A DNA stretch of 64,000 nucleotides, from contig JANCRA010000008.1 of the NCBI GenBank assembly GCA_024362935.1, forward strand, positions 29,196,557-29,260,556, written 5' to 3'. Below are positions 43,101 to 56,260 of the stretch, one piece after another. Position 1 is the first letter of the stretch. Each line of letters opens with the position of its first letter. Source of the DNA: Setophaga petechia (lineage: Eukaryota > Chordata > Aves > Passeriformes > Parulidae). The notes beneath the pieces were generated by a model that saw nothing but the letters and a program-made list of their open reading frames with translations, searched no databases and was not told the origin of the DNA. The position numbers were made by a program, and so were the translations under genes.

Positions 43101-43770
43101 TTAAAATCTTAACCATCAAAAATGTTGTACAAAGCAGTTAAGAAGTTCAAAGTATGTGCATGAAAATTTGCAGGTTTTGAGAGCAAAGCTATTCCAGGGA
43201 ATTGACAGGTAAGACAGTACGGCCTCAGCCTCAGCTGACAGCACAGACAGTATGGCCTCAGGAGCAAAATCTGACCTTGGTGATGACCTACTGTTTAAAA
43301 ATAACACTAGCGGAGCAGACTGGTCATGTGCATATTGCTGTGGTCACCATATCCTGGTACAAATTATGTCACACTCAGCATTCAGGTTGAGCCTTTGACG
43401 GGAAACTAGCTGGAAAAACCAACTATACCACTTCAGGGTAAAACCCAGGAATAACTAACATAAAACTATATCTGGTCCATAGAAAGAAATAATGAGAAAC
43501 CATAATGGCGCAGATCTATCAAAAAATCAAGCATTACATTTACTTTTCTTTTTAAACAGAGTGAAATTAATAATAAAGTAAAATCATGTTTTATTATTAG
43601 ATTTCATCTTCTCTAGACTTGCACTTTAAGGTTTGTAGAGCTGAAAAGCTGCCACTAACATAACAAGTGTCCATTCTTTTTTGGCTGTGCAATGTTGTGC
43701 ACCAGCCACACATGACTGAGGTATGACCTATTAGCCAATTTGGAGTGTACAATTTAACATTTCCCATTAC
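40180..43770 (-). other. ANKS6 intron W10-W11
   Basis: 3591 bp. It has a small direct repeat (TATTTCTTGTGAAGAAATAT-type, about 40422-40470) and no recognisable transposon or RNA gene. Confidence 0.75.
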
Positions 43771-43940
43771 CTTTACAACATTTCCATTGCCAACAATCTG
43801 AGCACACTGCAGATCCAACACAGTAGATGAAGGAGTTGACTGGACTGGACTGTGCTGTTGGCTGGGTTTCTGTTCAGGCAAGCCTGCTGCTTTTCTTCTT
43901 TGGGCTGCAATCTGAGACAAAACATTATCTGCACTGCCAC
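43771..43940 (-). CDS. ANKS6: ANKS6 exon W10: linker with IAAQRRKAAGL helix
   Basis: Residues 532-588. After the acceptor TTCTAG it encodes GGSADNVLSQIAAQRRKAAG, a likely short helix, then a Gln/Ser/Pro-rich segment ending NGNVVK. The donor is AAAG/GTAATG. An open frame continues past the donor, but the next exon joins in phase 0 only if this donor is used. The DNVLSQIAAQR block is the recognisable family segment. Confidence 0.92.
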
Positions 43941-44582
43941 CTAGAACAAAAAATAAAATAAACCCAGTAAAGGAAACCATAATTTTGAAATGTTTGTTAA
44001 CTCTCAAACATTCACTTTCATTTAAAAGCTGACTGGATGAAGGATGAACCTTGCAGGTTCAGATCTCTACAGCAGCTTCCAGAATAAAGAACAGAAATCA
44101 GTAGCAGAAGAGGGAAGCCAGCCCTGTCTATACACACACAGAGATGACTTTCATACCTTTGGACATAGCTTTCATAAGCCACTTCACCATATTGTCTTCA
44201 AAAACTAGTAGGTACAATGCGTGCAGCTTTGGTTTTAATTGAAAACTGTTTTTTATTTCAAACAGAAAGTAAGCAACAGGCATAGGAGTCATCTCTATGA
44301 CATGCATGGTGCAATGAGGCAGCACCCACCTGACCCACCATGGGTGAATCCAGTAAAATCTGCATGAGATGGGCTGACACTGAGAGTTCTGTAACAGATG
44401 TGAGGCTCTTCTTCCCCCATGTAGGTGTTTGAAGTCCAACCCCGTGTCCACTGAATTTATAGAAGCTTTGCTTCTACAATGGTAGGAGCACTCAGAAAAG
44501 GTTTAATATCTCCTGCCATCATCACAAACACTAACTTTTTAACTGAATCAGATACAAATTACTTTCTTATTAAAAATGGTAC

Positions 44583-44748
44583 CTGATCTGTTATGTAGTT
44601 CTCCTCCATGCCTGTTAATTCCTGCAATGTTATTAGATCCACCAGAAGAATGGGGAGAATGGTTGAAGCTATTGGAATTTGAAGGAGATGCTGGTCTTCT
44701 TGCAAATGTTGGCAATTTGACTGGTCTAGTACCTTTGCTAACAGATGT
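44583..44748 (-). CDS. ANKS6: ANKS6 exon W9: Ser/Asn-rich linker
   Basis: Residues 477-531 plus one base. It starts [20 protein letters not shown] and then runs through a Ser/Asn/His-rich stretch ([15 protein letters not shown]) to [11 protein letters not shown]. The acceptor is TTTCCAG. The donor AG/GTACCA departs from consensus at +4 to +6, the weakest donor of the series, so skipping or an alternative end is conceivable here. The phase is 0 in and 1 out. Confidence 0.95.
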
Positions 44749-46195
44749 CTGGAAAACAAAATAAAAAATAATCTGTTCTTTCTTGATTGAGAAAAATAAA
44801 GAGCAAACTTCAATTGTTATTTTCTTCATTCCAAGTTCTGAAACTTGCACTGAAGAACAAAGGGGATATAAGAAAGAATCCTATTCTACATATACATATA
44901 TACTGAATATATACTTATATGAATATATATACTGAATATATTTACTCAATGAAATAAATTACACCACATTAAGCCATTAATTCTTCGTAATCTTTGACCA
45001 ACAAAAATGAGCATATATGATGCACCTGAGATATGATACACACAGTATTATGAGCAGTAGGGAAGAAAAAAAATTATCACATGTGAAATTTCTTTCCTGC
45101 AGAATCCTGGCTTTGTCTCTCCCATCTTACAAAACAGCTACCACCTTCCCATCCATTGTATCTTTGTTTCTTACAAACTAAGCTGCAAGAAGTGATATAA
45201 ACTTTCTCTCCACCAGTTGCATTTCTATATACCCTGCAATCTAAACAGCCAGCTGCACCACTTTATTGAGTTTTATTAAGCGAGGCACTACTGATCCAGC
45301 TATACACTACCCACATCCTCAGCCACTTTTCTTTGGCTTTTACACCACTGGCCACTGCCAGCCACTTGACATATGAGCTTTTGCAGCTCAGGTTTTTAAT
45401 GTTTCTTATTCTGCTGCTCAAATCACTTCTTCCATCCCTGACTTACTGTTTTCCTCCTTCCTATACCTTCAGCAAGATCCTTCTTTCCTCACAGAAGGAC
45501 TGACAGCTAGTCCTCCCCTACTCGTCACTTTATACACCTGCCAATTATCCAGATATGTTATTACAATCATCTTTTTTGGGATGATAAACACATACCTTCC
45601 TGTTATGTCACTTTCCCTATTCTGCCTTACTCCATCTAAATCACCTCTACTGGTATTAAGCTAGCATCCACATAAAAAAAGGAAAGAGAAAAAAAATTCC
45701 TCCTAAATGTCTTCATTGTCCCATGTCTAGAACTGACATGGAAACACAATTCTGGACTGGTCTTCTCTACATGTAGTTATTACAGTCTACAGCTAGGGGA
45801 GTAAGCATTTCTCCTTTTCCTCCAACTATGAAAGAGAAGGCTGTCAAGGTTGTTTAATTTCCTATCTGAAGACAAACCACCTATTTTTCTCTTGGCTTGG
45901 CTTTTGATGGAAAACATTGCAGAATCAGGCAAGATCCTTCTATAAAAAAACAGAAACAATCAAGACTTTTTCCAATTAAAAGCTGTGTGCCTTTGAGTCC
46001 ACTTGATTACTACTTGCTACAATTTTATCTATTGCTAATTTTCAGCATATCATGTCTGTATATTGGTCTTAATGGTATTTCTTCCTTCCTGCTCAGTTAC
46101 TAAAAACTGAGCAATTTTCATTCTTTTCTACTGTCCCTGATCTTTTTCAAATCAGAGCAGTTTCTACCACACTGTTGGTGGTTCTGGTTAAGGGC

Positions 46196-46290
46196 AAAAA
46201 AACCCTAAAAACCCCAAAAAAACCAAACCAAACAAAAAACCAAACAAAATCAATAACCTCCCAAAATCAAACCAAATTTAAAAAAATGTT
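46196..46290. repeat. A/C-rich low-complexity stretch
   Basis: Repeated AAACC and AAAACC units with almost no G, in ANKS6 intron W8-W9 about 200 bp left of exon W8. Confidence 0.85.
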
Positions 46291-46490
46291 GTTTCACTTC
46301 ATACAGAACTTTTGTTTCATTATGCTCCTTCCATACAGATGTGCATTCTTCCTAAGCAGCACTGCTTAAACGGACAAGCCATTGCTGAAACAGTGGGTTA
46401 AAAGAAATGTCTAATCAGAAACAGAGTGGCTCACCAGTCAACATGGTAAGGGCACAGCACAGTATTTTCACACACATTTAGTTTGCTTAC

Positions 46491-46694
46491 TATATCAGAG
46501 TTCCCACTGCTGTTAAAATCATGCTTGACTGCTCTCTGTGGCCAGGCAGTTCTCATCTGTTCAGCTTTGCCATCCTTGCTGAGTCGGGTTCGATCAGAAT
46601 TCCAAAGCTCAAAGCTTGAGGGTGGTAAGAAAGGTGGTATCACTGCTTTCAGCTTATCACTAGGCAGCCTGGTAAATGGAGCACTACTTCTCAG
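46491..46694 (-). CDS. ANKS6: ANKS6 exon W8: linker with [12 protein letters not shown] block
   Basis: Residues 409-476. It opens [20 protein letters not shown], continues with [18 protein letters not shown] and ends GNSDI. The acceptor is TTTCTCAG and the donor ATA/GTAAGC; both ends are in phase 0. The hydrophobic and Pro-rich core is the most conserved part of the linker and may be a short docking motif. That role is an inference. Confidence 0.96.
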
Positions 46695-47702
46695 CTGAGA
46701 AAGGGGAACAAAGAAAAGGGTGGGGGAAGAGTCACTTCTTAAGAAAGTTTACTGGGACCTGGTGATGTAGTTTCAGAATATTAAGTTAAGCAAAAAGATG
46801 AAAACACATTTAAAAAGAACAGAAATGAGACACAGAAGTACTATTCGAGAAGTACATAATAACAAGGGAGAAAGCAATGAACACAAAATTGATGAACATC
46901 AATATTATGCTTATTCATTTGATGCCATGAATATAGCTCATTAAGCGGCAGAAAACTGTCTCTTTCATTACTGGGCTAAATATGCTCAAGTTGACTTTCA
47001 CAAGAATAACAATGAATTTTTTAAAGAAATAACAATGCAGACCTCTCTGTATTCCCAGACAGGATGACTGGAAACAGTGAGCAACTGCATATTCCTGCTG
47101 TATGTGTACTGCAGAAAGAGACTAAAACACCTCAACTGATTTTGTCTCCCTGGAGTTCTGTCAGTCAGTCATATCAAAAGTTCTTACAAAAGAACTCAAA
47201 TTTCTTATGAAAGAACATAAAGATAATAACCAGCCGAATTTAATGACATCACCAGGGAGAAAGCTGCAGAAGAATATAAAGCTATAACGTAACAAAAGAA
47301 GAAACAGAATAACACAAATACACCTCCCAAACTAAATATTTCATGGTTGTCTCTACTAGTAATTTCACACCTGCATTGTACCATGTTCCATCCATGTTCC
47401 TCACTTCATACTAGTTGTCAGCAACTAAGCAGCTGTTCCATCTATTTTACTATCCATTGCTGATCAAACAAAGGTATGGGTAATTCTTGAAAGAGGTCAG
47501 TACAGCTTCCATATCACACTACTTTTAGTACTTTCTAGTCTAAGAACTACTGGCATATCAAAGCCTATCAGTTCATGTCTACTGACTACAAACAAGCTCT
47601 TTTTCCAGAAGTGACTTGGACAGGAGGCAAAAAACTGCAAAAATTATTGGAGCTACATGACCCTCTGAATTAGGCAGAAACACCAAAAACACTGCAACAT
47701 AC

Positions 47703-47752
47703 CATAGTTGTCAATAATTCATCGTCCTTTTCTCCTTTCACAGTGTTTGCAC
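47703..47752 (-). CDS. ANKS6: ANKS6 exon W7: micro-exon of the linker
   Basis: A 50-bp exon completing Gly392 and encoding 393-408 (ANTVKGEKDDELLTTM). The acceptor is TTTTTCAG and the donor ATG/GTATGT. I placed it from the phase requirement (1 in, 0 out) and the family segment ending in EDTLLTTM-like residues. It is acidic and Lys-rich with no fold that I recognise. Confidence 0.93.
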
Positions 47753-48210
47753 CTGAAAAATACAAAAATTATGTTTTGTTTTTTACATGTTTCTACTTCT
47801 GTTTCTAAGGCTAGCTCATTGTTTTTAAACGCTTTACCCTCACTACGCTCACAGTATGAGGATTTCCAGTGACACTCCCATGCACCTCAGCTAAAGTTAA
47901 GCCAAGTCTTACTTTGCACTCAGACAGTGGGGAATTTTTATGGAAGATATTAACACTTTTCAGTGACTGGTCTTAATTTAATGGTGTTTACTAAGAAACA
48001 GTAACATGCTTCTATTAGTATTTTCCTGCTTAAATGCTACTGCACTCAGCATGATCAACAATGAGTACAAACATCTCTCTACAGACTACAAATACATTAC
48101 GTTTTTTCACTTATATTAAGCTAAAGCAGAACTAAACCAATAAATCAGAAATAATATCATCCTGACCACCCCACAAGAACTCATTTCCCACAAGACAACT
48201 CTGCCTTTAC

Positions 48211-48421
48211 CACCAGTTTTGTTATTTGTGTTCCAAGCTGTAGCAGCATCAAGGTTTCCAGAGATGTCTGTATCACTCTGTGAGGCTACTTTTATAGTGG
48301 AATTTAATGATGGTTCAGTCTCATCCGGAAAAGGCACAAACTGATTAGAAGGAAATCCATGGCGCAATGTCTGAGTCAACTTCAGCTTGCGGAATCGATT
48401 GGACATCCTGCTCCACCAGGA
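48211..48421 (-). CDS. ANKS6: ANKS6 exon W6: linker
   Basis: Residues 322-391, beginning SWWSRMSNRFRKLKLTQTL after the acceptor CAATCTAG and ending NNKTG before donor GTAAAG. The first 20 residues are aromatic and basic and well conserved in the family. The rest is polar and probably disordered (ETEPSLNSTIKVASQSDTD). The preceding 5671-bp intron is the longest in the window; the following one, 458 bp, is the shortest. Confidence 0.95.
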
Positions 48422-51339
48422 CTAGATTGAAAAGAAGACACAACAATTTAATTCCAACTAAAAGGAAAAATAAAGGGGAAAAGAGATGTATAATTAAGCA
48501 ATCATTAGAGAAGCAATAATTTCACCAAGGAGTTTTTGAAATAAGGTAAAAAGCAATGCTAAAGTGGTTTGCAGTTACCAACAGAATCCTTCAGTGTAAT
48601 TTGCATGTGTAATAATTATCTCTTCCCTTAGTTTTCACCTGGAAAATATTTTAAAATGTTTTTCCACAGTACCTGGAAGGCCAAAGTAGATAGAAGTATT
48701 AGGGCAATTTGAATAGGGAATTTTTGCAGCTACATAGAAAATATTTAATTTTCCCATTAACTTCCAATTTCACCATAGATTTTTACTCTCTCTGGAATCA
48801 ATGAGTGGCATCTCTATCTTATGCTTTTTATAGGTGTGCATATGAGCTTATGTAATCTGCATCAAAGCTTCTTGCCAAGATTTTCAAAACCAGTGGCAAA
48901 CTGTAAGAGTTCTGATAATATTTCTGTCAAACTAAAGATCCACAATCCATACAGTGCTTCTATATAGATAATTTAACCAGACTGGGAAGACTATAAACTG
49001 AAAAAGAGCAAGGCAAGGAAACAGCAGCTGTGAAAACAACATAAACATTAGGACTATGTACCTATAATCTCCATCCATACACATATCACATATGTAGAAA
49101 CTGTTATGCAAAAAGACTTTGCTCAAAATAAAATTTATTCAAATATTCACAGACCTGCACATTTTTACAGGCAGACAGTGCAAGCTGCTTCAAGTCTTCA
49201 GGAAGATATTTCTCTAGACTATACAAAACCTATGCCTTTTGCACAAAAAATTATGTAGCTTCTAGGTAAATCAGATAGTAAGTACCTTCTGATTATTTCT
49301 TAATAAAGTTTCTCCTCTTTCTGGAACACTTTTTTAAAAAACTAATGTTAAAGTAACAACGCTTCATCAGGGTAGCTTTAAGTGATAGCAAATCCAGGTA
49401 ACAACCCTTTCTCACAAAACATATTCTTCTCTCTTCCTGGCATTTAATATTTTTCAACTACTCACTGATACATGTCTTTGCAACTTGTTTATACTTATCC
49501 TCTACATATTAATCCTTGTAGCAGAAGACCATTAAAAACATTTTAAATCTGCACCAAGCATCAGTAATGTATAGAGTTCTCAGACCTCTGTATCTCTTTG
49601 GTGTCACAACTAATACAGATTTCCATTACTTTCAGCAACAAAGATCTGATGAAAAAAGGCAAGAGAGACAAACAGCTCTGAGAAAGCAATAAAACCCGAC
49701 AGTTCAGCATTTATTCACCTTCCAAAGGAACTGGAAGTTCATCTAGCTTTAACATAGACTACAATGAGCTTACAAGAGAGTGCTTGCACTTCTTGGTTTT
49801 GGTCACTGAAGCCACTTCGCTTTCTGTAAGAAAGATCACTTCTAACTGCCCATCATCTCTGTTACTCCTACCCACAGTGCTTCTGCTCCCTGAATATACA
49901 CTCACACCACAAACTACCCCAAAATGGAGTAAATACAGCCACTATGTTACCAGACAAAAACCACTGCTCTCTGGCAAGAAAGTAATGGCACTGGAGAGGT
50001 TCACCTTGTCTTCTGGTGTTCACAGTAGGATGGTCTGATCTCTGGAGTTTTTAATTTGCTGTTGTAGGAGTTTGCAGCCTCTCCATATACCCCTACCACA
50101 TCACACATGTACAGAAGCTGCAATAAAGGGCTTTAAATAGACTGAGGCATTCAAGTATCAAAAATTCATTCCTGGTTAAAAATAGTGTCTATAAAAAGGC
50201 TGAAATCTAGCAGCAGTGGGAGAAGACAACAGTATCAAAGAACTAGAAAAATGGTGTTTCCATTTTAGAAATACCTTAGACATTTGTAAAAATGCTAGGA
50301 ATAAAAGATTAAGCAGGAGAACTGGAAATCTCTGCCTTCAGACAATTTTAATCTAGAAGAGAAACTGAATATGGTAATTCACACTGCTCTAAGACTGACA
50401 TTGAGAGTGCAATTTGCTGAAGAAGAATGGGCAAGAAGAAAAAAAAAAGGAAATAAAATTTTTGCATATGGAAAAGGGACAACTTTGGTTTTGAGGCTTT
50501 TGGGAGGAAAGGGTTAAGATCAAGTAAGAGGAGAGAAGCATTCCTGCTCAAACGCTGGGAATTCAAAAAATGTAGGTGTGGAAAACTCCATTCATTATGC
50601 CTAGTGTTGTTCATCCTCTGCCTGACTGGAGAAGTAGAATTTCTGTGTAGAGGTAAGACACCCTCACAGCCACACCCAAAGCCCTTACTTAGAGGATGAA
50701 CTAAACCTATTGGAACAAAATAAATCTTCTCCTTGCATTTCAGCTGTGGCTTGGTGGTTGCCTTGGTTACCCACCCATCTTGATTCACACAGAGGCCATG
50801 AAATGGTAAGAAACAAATCAGTTAACAGTTCTTGTGCATTAGAGGTGAAGAATGAGATCATGAATATCCACTATGTTGTCAGCAGGTAAAGGAACAGGGG
50901 CCAATACTGCGCACAAAATAAAAATAAGAGAAACACATCACAAAATAAAAAGTCTACTCTTTAATGACAAAAGTGCTCAAAGAAGAGGTGAGACTGAAAA
51001 GCATTTATTTTTTTTTAACTGTAATCAGGTATTTTAGTATGAGTACCATTAACAGGAGGAAGACAGGAATATATGTGCATTTGCTTATCAGAGTAAGAGT
51101 ATGTGATGAGCTTACACAAATTAGAACCAGACAATATTGATTACAATTACCCCAGACTAATTATAGGCAACATGACCTCTGAATAAGTATTGATTTTCTT
51201 CACTAAAAAGTATGGAAGAAGTTACAGAAATCAGGCAAAAGGCAAATACACAATCAATGAAAAGGGAAAATCTTAAAATTTACTGATCAAAATGCTTACC
51301 ATGAAAAGGCATAACAGAAAAAATTTCATATGTCATCCC

Positions 51340-51520
51340 AGCTCATAAGACACAGCCAGCATAGGTTTGTTGAAAATAAACTCTACCAAATGAATCTCTT
51401 TTTGACAGAATAACCAGTCAAGTGAGCAAAAGGGAAGAAAGCTGGAATGCAGCTTGACTTTATTGAAACTTTTATTGCTATTTCATGTAGCATTCATCAA
51501 ACAATTAAGAAAAATATGGT
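51340..51520 (+). mobile_element. Degenerate CR1-type fragment in ANKS6 intron W5-W6
   Basis: It contains CACAGCCAGCATAGGTTTGT, a CTCTACCAAATGAATCTCTT segment and a frame reading LDFIETFIAISCSIH. This resembles the LDFxxAFDTVxHxI motif A region of CR1 reverse transcriptase. It is antisense to ANKS6. The ends cannot be fixed by eye. Confidence 0.55.
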
Positions 51521-52390
51521 TCAAGTAAAATTAATAAAGGGAAAAGACCACAGCCAAAAAATGAGACAAATTGTGAATTATTTGACCTCAAAACTGGGAG
51601 AACATACTTTGTGCAATAGGTTTGGGAATGTTCACTAACAACCGCAACAACGAAACACAACATATTTTTCTGCAGTCCATGGAAAAGATCCATCTAGACA
51701 GTTTTGTAAGCACCTTTAACACTCTAAATTTAAACACTGCCAAATTTACATTTTTCAGTGGAGGTTCAAGCTGGCATGCAAGAAGAAATCAAGTGTACTG
51801 ATATAGGAAAAAAAGCAAGGAAATAAGCAGGTGTACTAAAGAAAAAAAATCAATCACAACATAGCAGAAACTCAGTATAGATGCATAGTGTTACTGCTGC
51901 AAAAAAAAAGTGAATTTCACTGGTAACAGGAAACACATCTGTGACGGAGCTTTTGTAGCTTTTATATGCCACTAAGTAATACTGTGACCCTGGTCTGAAT
52001 CTCACCACTCATTTTAGAATTCTCATCTTGACAGATAACATACAAACTAGAAATAGCCAAAAGTTTAGGAATCAAAACATAAAACCAAGGAAATTTGCAT
52101 TAATCAATTTTGTTTAGACTAGAAAAAAAAGATTAAATGTGATAGTTCTCTTAAGTATTTATACAGTTCTTACAAAAATGAAGGTGACCACTGAACAAGA
52201 CCCAATCAATTTAATGGGCAACAAAAGAAAAAATGTAGGCTGAAAAAACTTCTGACCCAAAAAAGCACCAAGCAGTGGAACTGGGTGCTGATGGAGAAAC
52301 CATGGGATCAGGGGATCTTCTTCACCACAGCAAAAGAAAAGTGAACTGAATATCTGTCAAAGATGTTCTTGGTACGTTTATTCTGTCTCC

Positions 52391-52438
52391 TGATGCTAAG
52401 GCAAGTGAGCCTCATGATGCTAAGGCAAGTGAGCCTCA
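52391..52438. repeat. 24-bp perfect tandem duplication in ANKS6 intron W5-W6
   Basis: Two identical 24-bp copies, each TGATGCTAAGGCAAGTGAGC plus CTCA. No further copies. Confidence 0.92.
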
Positions 52439-54092
52439 TGAATGCCCTCTCACTCTCACATTTCCATGATCCTGCAGACCCCACACTCAGTCATTCGTAC
52501 TGATCTAGACAAAAAAATGCTGTACGGGTCTAATTGCCATAAGTCTCTTTTGTTTACAGTTCCAGCTCACCCCAGAGCAGTTGTGCACACAGAAACACTG
52601 TTGCTACAAATCCCAGGAGAGGTCCCCTCACCACAGCCCTCTCTTGACACGCTGGCCCAAAGAGACATGACCGTTATAACATTGCCCTCCAGCCACAAAA
52701 TCTGAAAATACCATTTTCACCCTTTTGGAGTATTTGGAAGAAGAGTAACATATGTAAGATACTCATGGTCAGACAAGCTGATTAGCAAAGCATTAAGAAG
52801 TGATGGAAGAATGGATAACATAGGTTTACAGCTTGTATTTTTAGTAGAACTATACAGAATACAATTTCTGCTGAAAAAAAAAAGTTTGATAATGACTAGT
52901 AAGCACTGTAATACTCTGTAGCTTTGAGGCCAAATACTTAAATATTCCAGAATATTAAATTCGTGTCAATAATTGTGTCTGTATCCTTATCACTGGCAAA
53001 TAGGGTTTTTTTCACCTCACAATCTTTTATGATCCTAATTCAAGCCTTTGTGTCATAACACTGTAAGGGTTGCAATCCAATCCATTGTTGATCTGTATTC
53101 CATAGAGCCAAAAGCTATTCTGACAATTTCCCATCTAAGCAAAATAGCTCTGTCGAAATTGACAATGAAGTTGTATCATATTGAAGATAGCATAATCATA
53201 TGAAAACAATATTCCTTAATAGTTAAACAATATTCCTTCATAGTTAAAATGACAAAACTTTGAGCTGAATTTGAGCTGAAGCAGAACTTTAAATAGTCTT
53301 TAAAATTCATGTCAAAAATAGCCTGGAAATTAACATTAATTTTTTCAAGATCCTGGTAATATTTATACTTAAGGGATGACATCATGGATCCCAAAAAATT
53401 CTAAGGTACACTACACATACACCATAATTAAAGATTATTTACTAAATAAACTGATGCCCCAAAACAGGCAACAACAATGGCAACAACAACAAAACTAACT
53501 CTTCTTCCTTCTCTTTTGCAGTCAATGAAAGTTGAAGTATCTTTGTTTAGTTGGCATACACTTATTCTAATGCCATGTTGCTTCCCATCAGTTTTGAGTA
53601 AGGATACAGCATACCAGATGACACGTAAGCTTGAAATGCACACTCCTTCACAACTCTTCATATTAAAATCATATCATATGATTTAAATAAATCGTATAAA
53701 TATCATATTAAAATATGATATTTTTAATTTTCAATGTCAATAGCCTGTTACCATTTATGGCTATGAAGGGGTCTACCCTCTGTCCAGATTTAAAAGCCAG
53801 ATCATAATGGAAATTGAGTTCCAAGCTTATGAACATGGTACCTTCCACTTAATCATGAGATCTATTTCTAGACACTGAAATGCTTCAATGCAAATGCTTC
53901 AATGCCTTGCTACCTGATGAAAAGGAAGCTGAATACGTGCTACACTCCACAAAACCAGAACACACTGTCAACACACACAACTCCCCAACAAACCCAGTTA
54001 CATATTAGATGCAAAACACTTCTAAGCAATTGTTTTTTCTGCTTATACATTACAGGAATTAATGAGTTTTTATCAAGAATGAATATATTTAC

Positions 54093-54241
54093 CTTTAGGC
54101 CTCCTTTGTCATCTGGCAAGATTGGGACATTTAAGGATTGCCTACTTCTGGAACGAGGCAGAGATGATCTGTTGTTCACTTTATTCTTGTCTTTATCTAC
54201 TTGCATGCATGCTGATGCCAATAACCTTACAAGCTCTGTAT
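54093..54241 (-). CDS. ANKS6: ANKS6 exon W5: end of ankyrin region, start of linker
   Basis: Residues 272-321. It starts with [19 protein letters not shown], the closing helix of the ankyrin array, and then becomes basic and Ser/Arg-rich ([19 protein letters not shown]). It ends DDKGGLK just before the donor GTAAAT; the acceptor is TTTTAG. The DDKGGLK to SWWSRMSNRF join with W6 is a conserved stretch of the family. Confidence 0.96.
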
Positions 54242-54686
54242 CTAAAAGGAAGCAAATTAAGATAATGTTTGGCCTGTTTTGCTTTTCCAAATAACAGTCG
54301 ATGCAGTGATATTTTCCCTGTAATTCACATATAAGTAGCAATTGATCTGCCTCTCAAACACAAAGCAGATGAACCCCCATACCTTTCTTTCATGACTTAT
54401 TTTCCCATGTCTTCTCCCCACAATTTGGGCTGCAGTCTTACCATCTCTCTAAAGGTATTTATCAATATAAATAAGCATGCTACTCAGCTGGGATCAGTCA
54501 TGTGTGACCAAGTGAACTGCCCTCTCTCACATTTTGTACAAGTCAAGAACAATATCGAGATGTTCCCTTTTCTCACCTGGCACAGAAGAGAGTAGAGAAA
54601 AATAAATATTCTTTCTTCAAGCGTAGGTTGCAGAAAAGAAGTTCGAAAATAAATCCCAAAGAGAAAGAAGATGTTCAGCCTGGACA

Positions 54687-54802
54687 ATGAAGGGACTGAA
54701 AAGAAATGGTAAGAAAAAAGATGGACAAAAAAGAAGTAAGAAAAAAAGTAAGAGGATGAAAAAAGAACAAGCATGACAGGAGACAGGAAAGCAAAAAAAA
54801 AA
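54687..54802. repeat. Purine-rich low-complexity stretch
   Basis: Nearly all A and G on the plus strand, hence a long pyrimidine tract on the ANKS6 strand, in intron W4-W5 about 450 bp before the W5 acceptor. Confidence 0.8.
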
Positions 54803-55676
54803 TTCTGTAAGTCTGCATTTTGTACAGGAGTCAGGTAGGATTTTCAGAAAGGCAGAGAGAACTGAACAAGAGGGAAAGAAGTAGCAAGACAAACTATTCT
54901 GTCACAGAAGTTAGTTCTAAAATAATTCTCTGTATTTTTTGTCTAAAAGGTTGTACTATTAGTGATCTACCTTTGACATAGAAAACAATTTGCTAGTAAC
55001 CATGACCACCATAATGTGTAAATTCAGAGACTTCATTAGCAGTAATGGGTTTTAGCTTCAGATAAATCAATTCAGGTACCAAGGAAGATTAACAATAACA
55101 AATTATGTATGTAAAAGAAATTGCAACAAAAACTAAATGTGTTTCATTCAAGCCTCCCCAAAGCATGCTGTCTCGTCCTACAGCACTCCTACACAAACAA
55201 CCTGAACCCTGAGGTGTGATTTATACTCAGCCTTTACAGAACTAGCTGGAGGTTCAGGCAGGAGTTTCCTAGTTCTGTTCTTACTGTGCTCTCTCTGTCC
55301 TGGCCCTTTGCTGCTCTTTGTCAAGGGGCAATTTTAGCTCCAGTTCATAGATCTGCGTTAATGACACTACAAAATACCAGTGCCCCCACAATCAAATGCC
55401 ACGCAGCTGGCTCTGGTGACACAAACAGCACAGTTTTCAAGCATTTTCAGAACCAAAAGCAAGAGGAATGCACAAAATCTGTTATCCCATAAATGTATAC
55501 ACTCATCTAAACAATTAACTCAAACCCCACCACTTTCAGACAGCGTCCTTTTTTGGTCCAGTCCGGCCTAGACATGAGAGGATACTTCCTAGCAACTGTA
55601 ATGTATTTTCTAGATTGTAAGGAATGTATATTTGTTTATATTGTACATTTCTCCGCAGCATTTTGAAATAGCATAC

Positions 55677-55783
55677 CTGGATCATTCAGCAGCATTATCA
55701 GGTCAAAAGCTGTGTATCCGTTCCTCGCACGAAGGTTAACATCAGCTCCTTGATTTAACAAATACTTTACAACATTTTTGTTT
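55677..55783 (-). CDS. ANKS6: ANKS6 exon W4: last ankyrin repeat
   Basis: A 107-bp exon completing Gly236 and encoding 237-271 ([19 protein letters not shown], then [16 protein letters not shown]). It finishes the unit begun in W3 and starts the final, shorter ankyrin unit. The acceptor is CTTAAAG after a T/C-rich tract and the donor CCAG/GTATGC. The phase is 2 in and 1 out. The frame is closed by stops outside the exon, so it is visible only by matching the protein family. Confidence 0.95.
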
Positions 55784-56184
55784 CTTTAAGGAAAGAAAAA
55801 AAGGCATTGATCAAATTAAAGAACAAGTAAATGAATAAAGAAGCTCCCAATAGTCCATTTGCAACCTTTTATAACATTGTTTCTGAATCAGAGATCAGTT
55901 TCACACACTCTACAAATAACTTATTATAAAATTTATTCACAAGCTCTTCAAAAGCTCCCACAAGTCCTTTATCAGTCACATTTACTCAGTATGACTTACA
56001 TTAATCAACATGCAGAAAGTTAGCCTTAAAAGCACTATTTGAATATCAGTTTCCTAAGCTGATCCTTTGGAAGTGGCTGCAATATGTTGCTAAACACCTT
56101 TCCAATGAAAGCCATTAATGCTTAGGGCAGAAAAGCAGATGGAATGACAAAGGACATTTCAGCAGTCATCACATGCCATCACTA

Positions 56185-56260
56185 ATACTTCAATGCAACC
56201 TCAATTTCACAACTTGCACATTATACTTCAATGCAACCTCATTTTCACAACTTGCACATT
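56185..56260. repeat. 38-bp tandem duplication in ANKS6 intron W3-W4
   Basis: Two adjacent 38-bp copies (56185-56222 and 56223-56260) starting ATACTTCAATGCAACCTCA and ending CACAACTTGCACATT. They differ at one base. Confidence 0.9.

Larger units (their letters stand above)
48422..54092 (-). other. ANKS6 intron W5-W6 (longest)
   Basis: 5671 bp. It holds the CR1-like piece at 51340 and the 24-bp duplication at 52391. The 146-codon frame at 50348-50788 (minus) has no flanking splice sites that fit the gene and no family similarity. Confidence 0.8.

Noticed and set aside
50348..50788. 146-codon minus-strand frame inside an ANKS6 intron
   Set aside because: Not in phase with neighbouring exons and without family similarity; probably chance.
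53690..53720. AT-rich palindromes (ATCATAT/ATATGAT)
   Set aside because: Short inverted repeats of A and T are frequent in sequence this AT-rich.
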